From: Delphinapterus leucas
Lineage: Eukaryota > Chordata > Mammalia > Artiodactyla > Monodontidae
Length of the DNA: 64,000 nucleotides
Reading direction: 5' to 3'
Assembly (NCBI RefSeq): GCF_002288925.2
Contig: NW_022098023.1
Location: 29,343,850 to 29,407,849 of the forward strand
Shown: in pieces, positions 1-11,300 of the stretch
How positions within the stretch are numbered: position 1 is the first letter of the stretch
Layout of the letters: each line of letters starts with the position of its first letter
Notes under the pieces: generated by a model
The model's input: the letters and a program-made list of their open reading frames with translations, nothing else
What the model was told of the DNA's origin: nothing
Database searches by the model: none
Made by a program: the position numbers and the translations under genes

Positions 1-182
1 ATAGACTCAGTAAATCTGTAGAAAGCCTGAGGGAAAAGGTAGCCAGAGAGAAAGAACAAATTACTTACAAAGGCTTCTTAAAAAATTGAAAGCCAGATGA
101 TAGCAGAATAAAAGTTTTGAAGAAAATAACAGTTAACTAGAATTGAATATTCAGCAAACTTGTCTTAAAAAAAAAAAAGAGG
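1..182 (+). mobile_element. Old L1/HAL1-type LINE remnant, piece 1 (ORF1 3' part)
   Basis: A-rich plus-strand sequence that reads like the decayed 3' part of an L1/HAL1 ORF1. It contains the stretch around 'gaatattcagcaaacttgtctt', typical of the protein's C-terminal region. It is interrupted by a SINE and resumes at about 396. No open frame survives. Assignment is by similarity recalled from the family. Confidence 0.55.
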
Positions 183-395
183 GGACTTCCCTGGTGGCGC
201 AGTGGTTGAGAGTCCGCCTGCCGATGCAGGGGACACAGGTTCGTGCCCCGGTCCGGGAGGATCCCGCATGCTGCGGAGTGGCTGGGCCTGTGAGCCATGG
301 CCGCTGAGCCTGTGTGTCCAGAGCCTGTGCTCCGCAACAGGAGAGGCCACAGCAGTGAGAGGCCTGCGTGCCACAAAAAAAAAAAAAAAAAAAAA
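183..395 (+). mobile_element. CHR-type SINE, copy 1
   Basis: Full-length tRNA-derived SINE. It opens GACTTCCCTGGTGGCGCAGT, has box A-like and box B-like (GGTTCGTGCC) motifs, and ends in a long A tail (about 374-395). A short imperfect target-site duplication (aaaagagg / aaatagagg) flanks it. Several CpG sites are mutated to TG or CA compared with other copies here, so it is somewhat older. It sits inside the L1 remnant and is younger than it. Confidence 0.93.
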
Positions 396-565
396 TAGAG
401 GATAGGTTGAAACAAATACATTTTCAGATACTGAAAGTCTGAGCTCACTTACCACTAATCAGCTTCACTAAAGAAACATGTAAAGATTTTCTTCAAGAAG
501 AAAGAAAATAATCTTACAAGGAAAATGCAAAAAATAATTGTGAGAAAAGAAATTGATAAGAATAA
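396..565 (+). mobile_element. Old L1/HAL1-type LINE remnant, piece 2
   Basis: Continuation of the LINE after the SINE. Wording such as 'acattttcagatactgaaa' and 'cttcaagaagaaagaaaat' follows the usual L1/HAL1 order at the end of ORF1. The same plus orientation and order support one original insertion. Confidence 0.5.
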
Positions 566-1010
566 TACATTAGATATCTAATGCTGTGTAACAAGCCCCA
601 AACTTCGTGGCTTAAAACAATAATCCTTATTTATCTCTTACAGCTTCTGTGAATCAGGAATTTGGAAATGACTTGGATAGGTGGTTCTAGTCTGGGGTCT
701 GTCATGAGGTTGCCATCATGTGCCAGTTGGGGTTGCAGTCATATGAAAAAATAACTGTAGCTAGAGGATACACTTCCAAGGTGACTCACTCACATGGCTT
801 TAAAGTTGGTACTGGTACCAAACCTCTGTCATAGTTCTTGGGTGTCCTGACAGCATGGTGGCCAGATTCTCTCAGAACAAATGATTCAAGACATCAAGGT
901 GAAAGTTAAGATGTCATTATGACCTAGCCTTGGTGGTCACATTCCATTGCTTATGCTATATCTTATTAGTCACACTGGTCAGTTATGATTCAGAATGAGA
1001 AAGGATTACA
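566..1010 (+). repeat. Interspersed repeat related to 36476-36985 (family not named)
   Basis: It begins 'taatgctgtgtaacaagcccc' and continues 'cgtggcttaaaacaa', a head sequence very common in mammalian genomes. The same element occurs at 36476-36985 in the same orientation (shared: gtgta..., 'tggctcacagcaacatttat' style head, then 'ctcactcac'). It interrupts the flanking L1. I recognise it as a dispersed family but cannot name the subfamily safely. Confidence 0.55.
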
Positions 1011-2670
1011 CAAACACGCACACATAGAGTTACAGGCAAACAAACGTTGTCTTCATAACATGATAATAATGATATGTCAATTTTGAAAAGAAAAGCAAAA
1101 TTAGAGGATGACATTATCACCAGGAGAGACACTGTCAGAGTTAAATTCTTTTAATTTTTCAAGAAGAGAGTAAAGAAACTGATTTATAATTTTGTGCCCA
1201 TGGCAAAATTGTAATGGTAATCAGTTAAAAAATAGGAATAGGTTATGTAAATTATGAATTGTATAGAAAAATAAAAGACCAAAAGAAGCAAAGAAAAGTC
1301 ATAGAGAATAGAAATAAGATGCAAGAAGCATCCAAAAATGGATCAACCAGAAAGCACAGTGAAATATGCTAGAAATCAGTTCTATTATATCAGTAATCAC
1401 ATTAAATGCAAGAAGAATAAATTTGTTCATTAAAAGACAGACATTGCCACTTTGGCTAAAATAAATCAAATTTAACCATATAAAACACATATAAAGCATA
1501 AGGACGTAAAAAGTTGAAAACAAAAATTGGAAAAATATATATGTAAATGTCAGGAAAATATAAAATGAACAAATTTTTAAATGTGTAGTTATATTAATAT
1601 CACAATGTAGAGTAACCAAGAATAAATCTTTAAAAAATCTAAAATAAATACAAGTTGTTTATTTATATATATATATTTTTGGTGCAAAAACCCCCCATAA
1701 CTATTTACTCATAAAGATGATTTAACAGATAGATAAGTATTCCATGTCCTCATAAAGGAAAATCCAATATCATGTTTCTTCTCCAGAGAATCATTTTACT
1801 GGTTCAGGGAAATGGCAGTCAAAATCCCAACAGATTTTATCTTTAAATGTCGACAGGCAGATTCTAACATTTCTTTGGAATAGGAAAAGCTGAAAGACAG
1901 GAGTTTCCCGAAGAAGAATACTGTGGGAACATCCCCTGGAACATTGCAAGACTCATTACAAAGCTACTGCGTTGCCCCAGAAAGAGACGTGCTGCCGATT
2001 GACCCTAAAAGAGAGGCCAGAAACAGTCCAAGAATATACAGAAATTACATATGACACGTGCTACTGTAAACTACTGGCAAAAGAATAGACTAAACAATAA
2101 TGGGGCCAGAACTTTTGTTTATCCCTCTAGGAAAAAGACAAAATTGGATTCCTACCTCGTGTCATGTACTAAAATAAATTCCAGGTGTATTAAAGACTCA
2201 ACTATGCAAGACAAAACTTTAAAGCATTTGAAGAGAAGACTTAGGGTGAATATTTTAAGATTTTGAAGTAGGGAAGAATTTTTAAATTAAGACTCCAATA
2301 ACACCAGGGGAAGAAATAAAATAAAGGAAAATCCTGATAAATTTTTATGCAAAAATAACACCTACTTGTTAAGACATATTGGAAGTGAAACATAAGCAAC
2401 CAAGTTGGAAGAAGATATTAGCAGCAGATGTAGCTGATTATTTATATTAGTTTACAGAACATATAAAGAATTTGCATTGCTTGGGAAATGCTGAAAATTC
2501 TGATAATTTCAGACATTAATGAGGAGGAACAAGGGAGTATCTGACAGTTCAGCAATTCACTCTAGATCTCTATCTAAAGGAATATTTCTCACACGCAAAA
2601 GGAGGCAAGTACGAGAACATTCAAATTACCCCAAAATATTCTGGGCATGAACACAAATGTATATACTTCC
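1011..2670 (+). mobile_element. Old L1 remnant, 3' spacer and ORF2 pieces
   Basis: About 1310-1570 matches the start of L1 ORF2 (region 'atcagtaatcacattaaatg' then 'ttaaaagacagacattg'). About 1810-2670 follows the order of the ORF2 C-terminal half ('gtcaaaatcccaacag', later 'gaagaaaacat'-type and 'cagcaattcac' segments). Both are heavily decayed, with many stops and internal deletions. The stretch 1570-1800 is low-complexity AT sequence. The direction and order agree with the pieces at 1-565, so this is probably one LINE. Confidence 0.55.
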
Positions 2671-3070
2671 TATGATGGACTAAACTGTGTCCCCTCTCCG
2701 CAATTCCTGTTGAAGCCCTAATCCCCAGTACCTCAGAACGTGACTGTATTTGGAGATACATCCTTAAAATGGTAATTAAGCTAAAATTAAGCTATTAGGG
2801 TGGGTCCTAATCTAATATCTTGTCATTGTAAGAAGAGATTAGGACACAGGAGAGACACCCAGGGATGCGTGCACACAGAGAAGGGGCCAGATGTGGACAC
2901 AGGGAGAAGGGGGCCATCTGCAAGCCAAGGGGAGAGGCCTCAGGAGAAACCAAACCTGACGACACCTCCATCTTGGACTTACAGCCTCCAGAACTATGAG
3001 AAAATAAAATTCTGCGATTTAAGCCACCCGGTCTGAGGTATTTTGTTATGGCAGCCCCAGCAAACTGATA
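2671..3070 (+). mobile_element. MaLR-type (MLT1-like) solo LTR
   Basis: It begins 'tatgatggactaaactgtgt' and ends 'ggcagccccagcaaactgat'. Inside it has the family's hallmark blocks: 'gttgaagccctaatcccc', 'gtaagaagagattaggacac', 'cttacagcctccagaacta', an AATAAA-like signal near 3004 and 'ttaagccacccggtctg'. It has no internal provirus sequence. It splits the L1, whose 3' part continues on the other side, so it is younger than the L1. Confidence 0.8.
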
Positions 3071-3202
3071 TGCTCACCCCCTTCATAAAGGCAAAAAATG
3101 AAAACAACCCAAATATTCACCTACACAGGAAAATGGATTTTCTCTCTGAGGTGTAGCCTTTAAGATAACTCAGTGCTGTTAAAAAAAAAAAAAAAGAAAG
3201 AA
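3071..3202 (+). mobile_element. Old L1 remnant, 3' part beyond the LTR
   Basis: The segment 'aaaaaatgaaaacaacccaaatattcacctac' corresponds to the L1 ORF2 tail region usually read as 'ggaaacaacccaaatgt'. It is followed by an A-rich run at about 3180-3200. It continues the LINE interrupted by the LTR at 2671-3070. Confidence 0.5.
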
Positions 3203-4089
3203 AGTACATATTTTTCTACTCATAGAAGAGGAATGGCCCTCTGACAAAAATTCTATGAGCCCGTCTCTCCCCCGGTTGCATTTTCTTCACCTGATCTTGG
3301 TTTAGGTCTCTTGAATTTCCAGAAGTGAGAAGGAAGATGAGAATCAGGGTGTGTGTAGAATAGTCAGATTTTAAAACCTGTGCTGTAGTGGAATTTATTT
3401 TACTCTACTTTATGTCCTTACTCTCTTTCATAAATGTGAGCCTCTAGGCAGACAAGCAAGAGCTGAATGTTAGATTCCAGTGCTCTGTCTTGCGGGAATT
3501 TTGGAGGATGGATATTATTACAGAATAGCCATCAGTCAAATTTTATAAGATTTGGTACTGAGGACTTTTTAATCTAATAAAGAATCAGTAGAGCAAGGCA
3601 AAACTTGCTGCAGATGAGACAGCAATGAACTAATTTATCCAAGCTGGTCTTTTCTATTAATCTTAAGTAATTAGTAAATGTCTGCACACTTACTGTAAAT
3701 AAACACGTTTAAGGAGATAAGATCTGAGGATTAAGTGCAGTAAAAGCAATAGGTCAGAAACTATTAATTGTGGTTAAACATGTTACAAATTAAAAGAAAA
3801 AAAAACTGTTCAGCTCTATTTAATTTGCTTTGCTTTAATTTTAATTTAATTTTGCTTTATAACCAGAAGTTATATTTTGTGTATCGACCATAGATAAGGA
3901 AAATTGTTTCAGCTAGAATTTGACAATAGAGGCAAATATTTACATAAACAAAATTGTTCCCAGAATTAAACTTGTAAAAACAGACAAGAAGCATATTTTC
4001 TTATTGCAACAATGCCCAAACTTCACAGAAATAATCCTTAATTCTATGTGTAGAGGAAATTGACTCTTCCTCTATGGTATACTCTCTGT
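3203..4089. other. Unassigned AT-rich sequence
   Basis: No gene, RNA or repeat recognised. Only short T-rich and A-rich runs, such as the ttaatttaat segment near 3838-3850. Confidence 0.5.
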
Positions 4090-4470
4090 ATCCATTCAAC
4101 CAACATTTCTTTACCTCTGGTGGTAGGTCAGGCACAATTCCTGGAGGTGGAGATTTAAAAATTAAACAAAGTACGTGTCACCAATTGGACTAATGAACTA
4201 ATTGTTCGTTAGTCCAATTGGAATGGTGGAAAAGTGAACAGTTATCATCATCTAGTCAAGTGTGATCAAGTTACACAAAATTCAATCACTAACAACTGGG
4301 TTTAGATTAGGGAGCAATACACGGATGAAGTGTGCCCAAGTTGACTCTTAGAAATGACTAGGGATTTATCAAGTGGTGGCAGAAGGGGGATGAGGGGGAC
4401 TGTAAGAGGGTGGAACATTCCAGGCAGAGGAGCTATAAGGTCATTCATTAAACAAAGAAAATTCAGTCTT
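4090..4470 (-). mobile_element. L2 LINE fragment with an inserted hairpin
   Basis: It reads as the reverse complement of an L2 3' end: 'ccattcaaccaacatttctttacctctg', 'gtcaggcacaattcctggaggtggagat', then a downstream block 'ggaacattccaggcagaggagc'. Between these lies an inverted repeat (4181-4221) that is not part of the L2 order. Confidence 0.6.
4181..4221. repeat. Inverted repeat, 18-bp arms, 5-nt loop
   Basis: Left arm CCAATTGGACTAATGAAC (4181-4198), loop TAATT, right arm GTTCGTTAGTCCAATTGG (4204-4221). The arms pair with a single mismatch (G-T type). Confidence 0.95.
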
Positions 4471-5884
4471 GAAAATACATTGACATGTGGACTCAGAAAA
4501 TAAAAAATAACAGTTAATCCATTTGGTGCCGGGGGGAACTTGATCCTAACTTGTACTGACCTCAGAAATGGTCAGAAACTGAGCTGCTTTTTAAAAACTC
4601 TGTGTCAGTGCCAGTCTTATTTATTTGCTTCCAACTCTAATTAATTTATTCTTAGTGTCTTTATATGTTGTACAAGCTCTGGACATTTTAATTCTTAGCA
4701 GTCCCAGGTTTTAGATTTCTAAGAAGTATGTCAAACAGTTTTAAAATTCTCCAAAACTTTTAGAACTTTTGAGAGAGGCAATAAAATAGATTGAATTTTC
4801 CAGCATTCTAGAGACATTCATGTGTCAAAAGTATCCCCTTATAGCCCAAGGTTATACATCACAACTCCTCAGATTTCGCTATAGTTTATTACAGTGAAAA
4901 AACACCCACGTGGTCTTGAACGCATATTCAATTTATGAGCATCAAAGGAAAACAGATTTAGATACATTAAAATGTGGTTTCTATGTTTATAATGATATGC
5001 AGCCACATAAAAAATAATGTACAGAACACCTTGTCCTACAAAACAGCTTTGGATAATTTTCTCTGACTAAAAATTATCCTAGTTTGAGAACATTGGATTA
5101 GACATGAACATAAATTCGAGACATTATTAATTTATTTGAAAGAGTTGAACATTTAAGAAGGCTGTTGCTACCAGTGGAAACAAAGATGGAAAACTGTCAA
5201 ATAATTGTGAGTTGCTTGGAATTCTGCCTGGCTTCCAGAAATTAAATTGGGAGCAGATGTCTGACCACACAGTGAAAATGATCTTATTAGTAAATGTTTC
5301 TTTAAATGAAACACACAATGACAAAAATGATTCTTTAGCAGACTCCCAGTCAAAGGGAAAGAAATATTAGATAGGTTGGAATCTCCGCCATGGACTTCAA
5401 ATTTCAGAAGTAGAGACTAGCAATTTAGAGGTATTTTTCCTGGGATGCAAATAAAACTTTGCAATTCATTTATAATGCATTTTTTGTGAACATTTTGATG
5501 AACAACAAATATTTGATGAAAAGATTAGACAACTGAAAGAGGGCTTAGATTTCATCCTTCTTAGTTCAGTTTCAGACCCTAGTACATTTACTTTTGATTG
5601 GTTAGAAGCACCAAAACAGATTTTTACTTAAATGATTTAAGGAATTAAGTAGTATGTGATTTAAAAAGAGAGAAATACTATTAATTATTAAAAAATGAAG
5701 TGAATCATTTTACTTTAACTATAGTTATATTGATAAATATAACAGGTTAAATAAAACAGGTTAGTTTTTCTTACTCTGCATTTGTAATCAAATTTTTCAT
5801 GGTAGTTGATAGGTTTTTGCTTAGGTATTTGGAGTCGTCTTTCAAGGAGAATAACTACTTTTCTTGAATGTTAAAATATGAATG
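4471..5884. other. Unassigned AT-rich sequence
   Basis: No recognised gene or repeat. Short ORFs on the minus strand at 5127-5353 have no recognisable motif and are treated as chance. Confidence 0.5.
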
Positions 5885-5960
5885 AAGAAATATATGGCAT
5901 TGTGCCAAACCCCTTACATAATACTTTTGACACAGTTCTCAGTATTTATTGGTTTTATTG
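5885..5960 (-). mobile_element. Possible MIR SINE fragment
   Basis: 'ggcattgtgccaaaccccttacataatac' resembles the MIR reverse-complement core (tgccaggcac...gctttacat). Short and diverged. Confidence 0.35.
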
Positions 5961-5998
5961 GAGAACTGTGACTCTAGAGAGGAGTAAGTTTAGTAGTT

Positions 5999-6018
5999 AC
6001 CACCAGGGGGCAGCAGAG
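5999..6018 (+). promoter_or_regulatory. Candidate CTCF binding motif
   Basis: CCACCAGGGGGCAGCAGAGG is an essentially consensus match to the CTCF core (CCASYAGRKGGCRS) on the plus strand. No SINE or LTR from which it might have been carried in is evident at this spot. Occupancy cannot be judged from sequence. Confidence 0.65.
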
Positions 6019-6099
6019 GCTGTAGGATCTCAAGACCTGGAAGTAGCTCTACTGGCTAAAACAGGTACAATCTCGCACTCTTCCTCCATTTTTGCCGAG

Positions 6100-6210
6100 T
6101 TGCGGCTCTTAGCTGGGAGTGCACATCAGAATGTTCCAGAGAGTTTTGAATCATAATCTCTGCGGAAGTGTGGTTTCCAAAAGCTACTGGTTATTCTCAT
6201 GCGTAAGAAC
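6100..6210 (+). mobile_element. MER5-like hAT transposon fragment
   Basis: The order 'gtgcacatcagaatgttccagagag', 'aatctctg', 'gtggtttccaaaagctact', 'attctcatgcgtaagaaca' resembles the interior and end of MER5-type nonautonomous hAT elements. Diverged, no clear terminal repeats. Confidence 0.45.
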
Positions 6211-7039
6211 AGGTGAGGAGTGAGAAAGATAAGAAGGATCTCAAGATGACTGCCTACTTTCCCATTGGGTTGACCTTAGGGAACTGGAAACATGGACCAC
6301 AGCTACTGGGTTTTCAGTAACTTATCTGGGGATATTCAGTCTTGTATTCTCTAGTCACTTGATAGGAGGAAGGGTGAAGCAGCCTGAACTGTTTTTGCCA
6401 GGTCCCCTAAGGACTCACATTTTAACTGGTAGAGAATATCCACTGAGGTGAAGTTTATTAGGCTTGACTCAGATATAAATTGGCCCACAAAACCTCTGAT
6501 TATTCTCGTTTCCTGTGGCTCTCTGAAGTTGTTGCCATGCTTTTAAACTGTCAGTGCTTTTAGTATTCACTCAAATAACAAAATACTTCCTTCTTCAGTT
6601 AACTGTTTTCTAAGCTCCTAGTATTTACACTAAAATCATTAATGGTGGTTAGAGCATATGTTCTGATTCTCTTAGATATTAAGGTTTTTTGAGGTTGAGT
6701 ATCTTGCAGGTTACTTCTGCTCTTATTATGCCGAACTCAGGGGTGGTAACTTTTCTTTTAGTCTTCCAAAATCAAGTGTAAGATATGGTCTTTCCATTTA
6801 TATCTTAGAGCTGAATCGACAGTGCTTAAACAAGAATTGAGTAAAGAATGTGGAATAACAAGAGGGGAAATAAACATGGGCATTTTTATGATTCTAGATA
6901 ATATTTCGTACAAGATAGGGTCTATTTTCCAGACTCATAAATTTCATTTTATCCAAGATAGACAGCAAGAACAAAGGAGATGAGTAATATATTCTCTTCT
7001 TGTTATTAATTAGTTCTTCTTCCAACTTTAAAGTATTGC
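6211..7039. other. Unassigned sequence
   Basis: No recognised gene or repeat. Confidence 0.5.
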
Positions 7040-7345
7040 AACCTCCTCTCCCAATTAGATTAAGAGGTTTGAATTTTATTCTGACTGTAATGAGAAACCT
7101 TTGGAAGTTTTTAACCAAGAAGGAGGTTCAATTTGTGTTTAGAAGAGAGGAATCGGACTTTTCTGTGATAAACAGATGGTGAGAAGATGAGGCGAAATGC
7201 AAGAAGATCAATTAGGAAACTAAATGGTGATCTCAGAGAGAGATGATATTGTCTGGACCATGAGAGTAGTGATGGAGATGGAGAAAGTAAAAATATTTGG
7301 AACAGACTTTGGACACCCTAGAAGAACTGAGGCGATTTTTATATG
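7040..7345 (-). mobile_element. L2 LINE fragment
   Basis: Successive blocks match the reverse complement of the L2 body in order: 'ctgactgtaatgagaaacctttggaagtt', 'ttcaatttgtgtttagaaga', 'caagaagatcaattaggaaact', 'gagagatgatattgtctggacca', 'gtagtgatggagatggagaaag'. The many small changes are typical of this ancient family. Confidence 0.65.
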
Positions 7346-7920
7346 GTGGGGATGGGGAAGGGATTTTGGAAAGGAATGGTTGGAAAATCTATCTTATTTC
7401 CTTTCAGTGCCCTTGCATGGGTCTCTGAGATGCTGCTTGTGCCCCTGTCTTGCTAAAGAAATTGGGTAGAGTAAGGCTAACCGAGTTTGTCCTCTCTCTC
7501 CTACATTTTAAAGGGATTAATGTACCCAAACAAATTCACTGAAGCAATGACATATTATGAAGAAAAACAAACAAACCTGTGTGACCTCACACTGTATAAC
7601 GCAGAGATAGGAAGTGGCACACCGGGCAGGATAAAGCAGGCTGTGGAGTGCTTGCTAGAGGCACTGGTGTGCCCAGGAGTTGTTTAAATTAGATGCATTA
7701 TTGCACGTCCCGTCCTGGGATCATTCTACCTAGACATCAAGGGGAAGGCATAGATGTACTTTGTTGGAGCTTTTGGTCATCACGACATATTTTTCAGTTT
7801 TCCTTTAGTGTTCTGTTCTTTCCAATGAGGCTTTGACTTCTTTTTTCCTTCCCCCCACCCCCACCCCCATATGTATAAGGGATTTAAAAAAAAAAGAGTG
7901 TTGGAAAATATCCCCATGAA
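7346..7920. other. Unassigned sequence with a C-rich run
   Basis: No gene recognised. A cytosine-rich simple tract (7850-7868) and a short A run (7885-7896) are present. The short ORFs have no motif I recognise. Confidence 0.45.
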
Positions 7921-8102
7921 AGCACTAGCCTGGACGTCTGGATTTCCGTTTGTGAGACCTGACTCCCTTACCGATTAGCTGGGCAAGTCACCTATTCTCC
8001 CTGGAGAAGTGATTGTAATATAGGAAGCTTGACTCCATGAACCCCAAATGCCTTCCAGCTGTCATTATCTGTGACTCTTATCTTTGAGGTCTGTATGAAA
8101 AT
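7921..8102 (+). mobile_element. MIR-type SINE fragment
   Basis: 'ctggacgtctggatttc', 'gacctgactcccttaccgattagctgggcaagtcacc' and the end block 'aatgccttccagctgtcattatctgtgactc' follow the MIR-family order on the plus strand. A young SINE follows directly. Confidence 0.55.
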
Positions 8103-8116
8103 AATGTCAATTCTTG

Positions 8117-8322
8117 GGCTTCCCTGGTGACGCAGTGGTTGAGAGTCCGCCTGCCGATGCAGGGGACACGGGTTCGTGCCCCGGTCCGGGAGGATCCCAC
8201 ATGCCGCGGAGCACCCGGGCCCGTGAGCCATGGCCGCTGGGCCTGCGCGTCCGGAGCCTGTGCTCCGCAATGGGAGAGGCCACAACAATGAGAGGCCCGC
8301 GTACGGCAAAAAAAAAGAAAAG
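8117..8322 (+). mobile_element. CHR-type SINE, copy 2
   Basis: Full-length copy flanked by a perfect 14-bp target-site duplication AATGTCAATTCTTG (8103-8116 and 8323-8336). It is CpG-rich and little changed, so it is a recent insertion. The chance ORFs that cross it on both strands are SINE-derived. Confidence 0.97.
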
Positions 8323-8336
8323 AATGTCAATTCTTG

Positions 8337-11300
8337 ATACCATCAGTGGGTTGCCAGTTCTTGATTTAAATGAAAGCGCCTCAGCCATTGCACAGTATAT
8401 GAGCAATCTCAGAGAAAAACACATATTTGAACTTTCAAGGCAAAGAGGAAAATAATGACTACAGGCTGTTGTTTCAGCCCCACTGGATATATTCATATTT
8501 CTTTTTGGGTTCACTGAATCCACATTTTGCTTTTCCTTGCTATTGTAATCATCTTCTTTCATCCATCTTTTTTGCTGAACATCATTTATTTCTTACTACA
8601 CTGGGCTAACAGTAATGTCTTCAGAGTTCTGATTTCTGCATAATCCAATAATCTAATCCAATGTCCATACAGATCAAGAATATTATATAGACAATAGGCC
8701 AGCAAGAGGAGTTTCTCCTAGCTTGGCGTGGACTAATAAAGTCAAAGTGAGCAAGGTACATTGGCTTAGTGGGCAACAAGAAGTGGCCAATGGGTGGTTT
8801 CCTTCATGAGCCCAGAATAATCAGACCATTCTGCTGTCTCCCTCTTGTTACAATGCTTCCTTGGTCATAAAATCCAACAAGAGGTTTAACCTTCAGGCGC
8901 TGTGACAGCTCAGAAGAAGAACTGCCAGGTGCATTCAAGGTATTTAAAGAGGAGGATGTTGGATAAATGTTACGCCTTACCTTGTGAATTGAAAACAAAC
9001 CAACTAATAGACTGCTGGTTTTATTCTTCTCCATTTGACCAAATCCGAGAGCGTCCAGAATTTTGAAGAACAGAGTTGAGATTCTCAAGTCGCCTGTCCT
9101 GTGATCAAACAAGACTGGCATTTCCATGTGGATGTCTTGGTATCAACTCGAATGAAACCTGTATAACATTTAAATTGCTCGTCTGCTCCTGCCCCTTTGA
9201 TCCAGCTCCTACTAAAAGCTACCATTCTCACATCAGTCTAATTCACCCGAATTGGTAGTTGCCAGTTTTTCTTATTATTTTAGAGGCTGCCTTCATACTG
9301 ACCATTTAGTTGCTGATACAAAGTCTATAAAGATTTGGCATGTGGGGCTGACTCCATAGTGACCGTAAGTCATTAATGCACATGGTCTCTGGATAGGCTA
9401 AGATAATATCTATACCATACTCCTAAATTATCGTTAGGGTTTTATTTCATTTACCTTACCAATGCAAGTGCATCTTGAAATAGAGTTTAGCTTAAGTCTT
9501 AAATTGGAGCTCAGCCAAGAAGTTATCCTCTGCCTACAGAAATCAAAAGTGATTGGCATTTCCTTCTGCTCCTACCACTTCCCCCCTCAAATCTCCTCCC
9601 CTAGGACAGTGCCCTAGGACAGTCCCAGGCACCCACAAAAGGAATATTTGATAGTGTGTGCAACACCAATCTGTAAAGTAAGAGATATAAACTGTAAACA
9701 ACAGAAAACCCTTAAGGATTACTCTTTCAGGACCAAGAAACTGCAGAGAACCTGACACTTTTCTGCAATTAGTGTGCCAGTTCTGATACAAAGAAAGAGT
9801 CATTCTATTATAAGATGGGGAAGAACAGTGTGGCATCTGCCCTGGCCTGGAGCATGAAGGGGATGCATTGGATGAAGCAGAGACAGACGGTGATGAAGAC
9901 AATCCTGCAGGAGGAATTTACTGACCTTACTCAGAAGATATTAAAGTTAACATGAGAATCACACACCGTCTTTAAATTTAAATAACATGCGTAGTGTGGG
10001 TTAACTCACTTTCAGGTTGTCAAATTTTTATAATATCTAGAGTCCAAAAGCACCAGTTAAAGTGCTGCTAAAATAAGTAAGTGGCTTCAACCAACAATTG
10101 AAATCAGATTTTCATGCCCAGCATGTGTTTCATCCACCCAGATTGGTCTTCTGCTGAATAAAGAATTTTGGTGTCTCTGGGCCTACCACAGCTAACTTAT
10201 GCAGATTCAAAAGCCAAGTCTTGGCAGACTCTTTATTTGCCTTTTCCTTAGGAACATTTCATGAGCCAGAGCAATAATTTTGAGGTTTGGATAAAAATAC
10301 TCTCTAAATATATGATTAAATTTTGCTTTTAAATACACAGGCTCAACTCTAATTAAAGTCATGAGTACTTTCAGATGGGGAGCCACAAGGATTCGGTCAG
10401 GGTGTACTCAAAGAAAAATGGCAAACCTCAGTCTTTTATGTTTAGGACAGGAGGGGTAAAGGAGATCATTTGGGACAAGGCAATATATTGTCAATAAATG
10501 GAAGAACTTATCACATTTCAAGCACTTTAATTCACGACCCACGGTATGTCTTTCAAATGCTATGTTGAAATGCAAAGGCAGAGTAGTAAGAAAATTTGGG
10601 GTATGGAATAAAGCCATTTCACACAAACAGTGCCATCTCCTGTGCATGTTCTAAAGAGAAAAAAAGGATCTAGTGGAAATGTTAAAGCTACGTGAAAGTA
10701 TTTAATTCATCAATGAAATGGTTAAATAATTTCTAAAGAAAATGTTTCACTAAGATGGTTCTAGAGGACATGGATTTGGGGATTATAATTTAAAAACTGT
10801 ATATGTAGACATCTAATTCGGGAAATTCTTTTCTAAAAAAAACTGAAACTTAAAGTGGCCCCAGTGGAATGCAATTAGCAAAATACAGAAGGTTGAAAAA
10901 AAATCTTACAAAACAAGTTAATTCGTTTTTCTCTATAAAAGACATTAGAATGAAGTTGGGGGAGAATCTATAAACTAAAAGAGATTTAAGGTAAGTAAAA
11001 GTATAATTTTAATATGTGGACCTTATTTGGAATTTGATTCAAATAAATCAAATTGTGAATAGACGAAGTTGCACAGCATTTACAAGGAAAATTTAGAAAA
11101 TGCAAACATTGACGGGATATTTGATAATATTAAAGAATTATTGTTAATTTTATTCAGGTGTGATGATATTTAAAACAAAAAATTCTATTCATGTGGAGTC
11201 ACATGCTGAAATCTTTACCAATAAAATAGGTTAATGTGTTTGACTCAGATTTTTTGGTTTTGGTAAGAAAGCCAGTGGAAAACTTTTAAAACAGCAGAGT

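Noticed and set aside
5127..5353. Two overlapping minus-strand ORFs
   Set aside because: Short, no motifs, in AT-rich unique sequence.
8117..8190. tRNA-like sequence as a tRNA gene
   Set aside because: The promoter boxes belong to the SINE head. No tRNA fold is preserved and the same sequence recurs nine times.
8107..8562. 151-codon minus-strand ORF
   Set aside because: Its middle is the antisense of a SINE with known target duplications. Not a gene.
9543..9902. 119-codon minus-strand ORF
   Set aside because: Serine-rich start but no domain, no conserved context, no splice or poly-A features seen.
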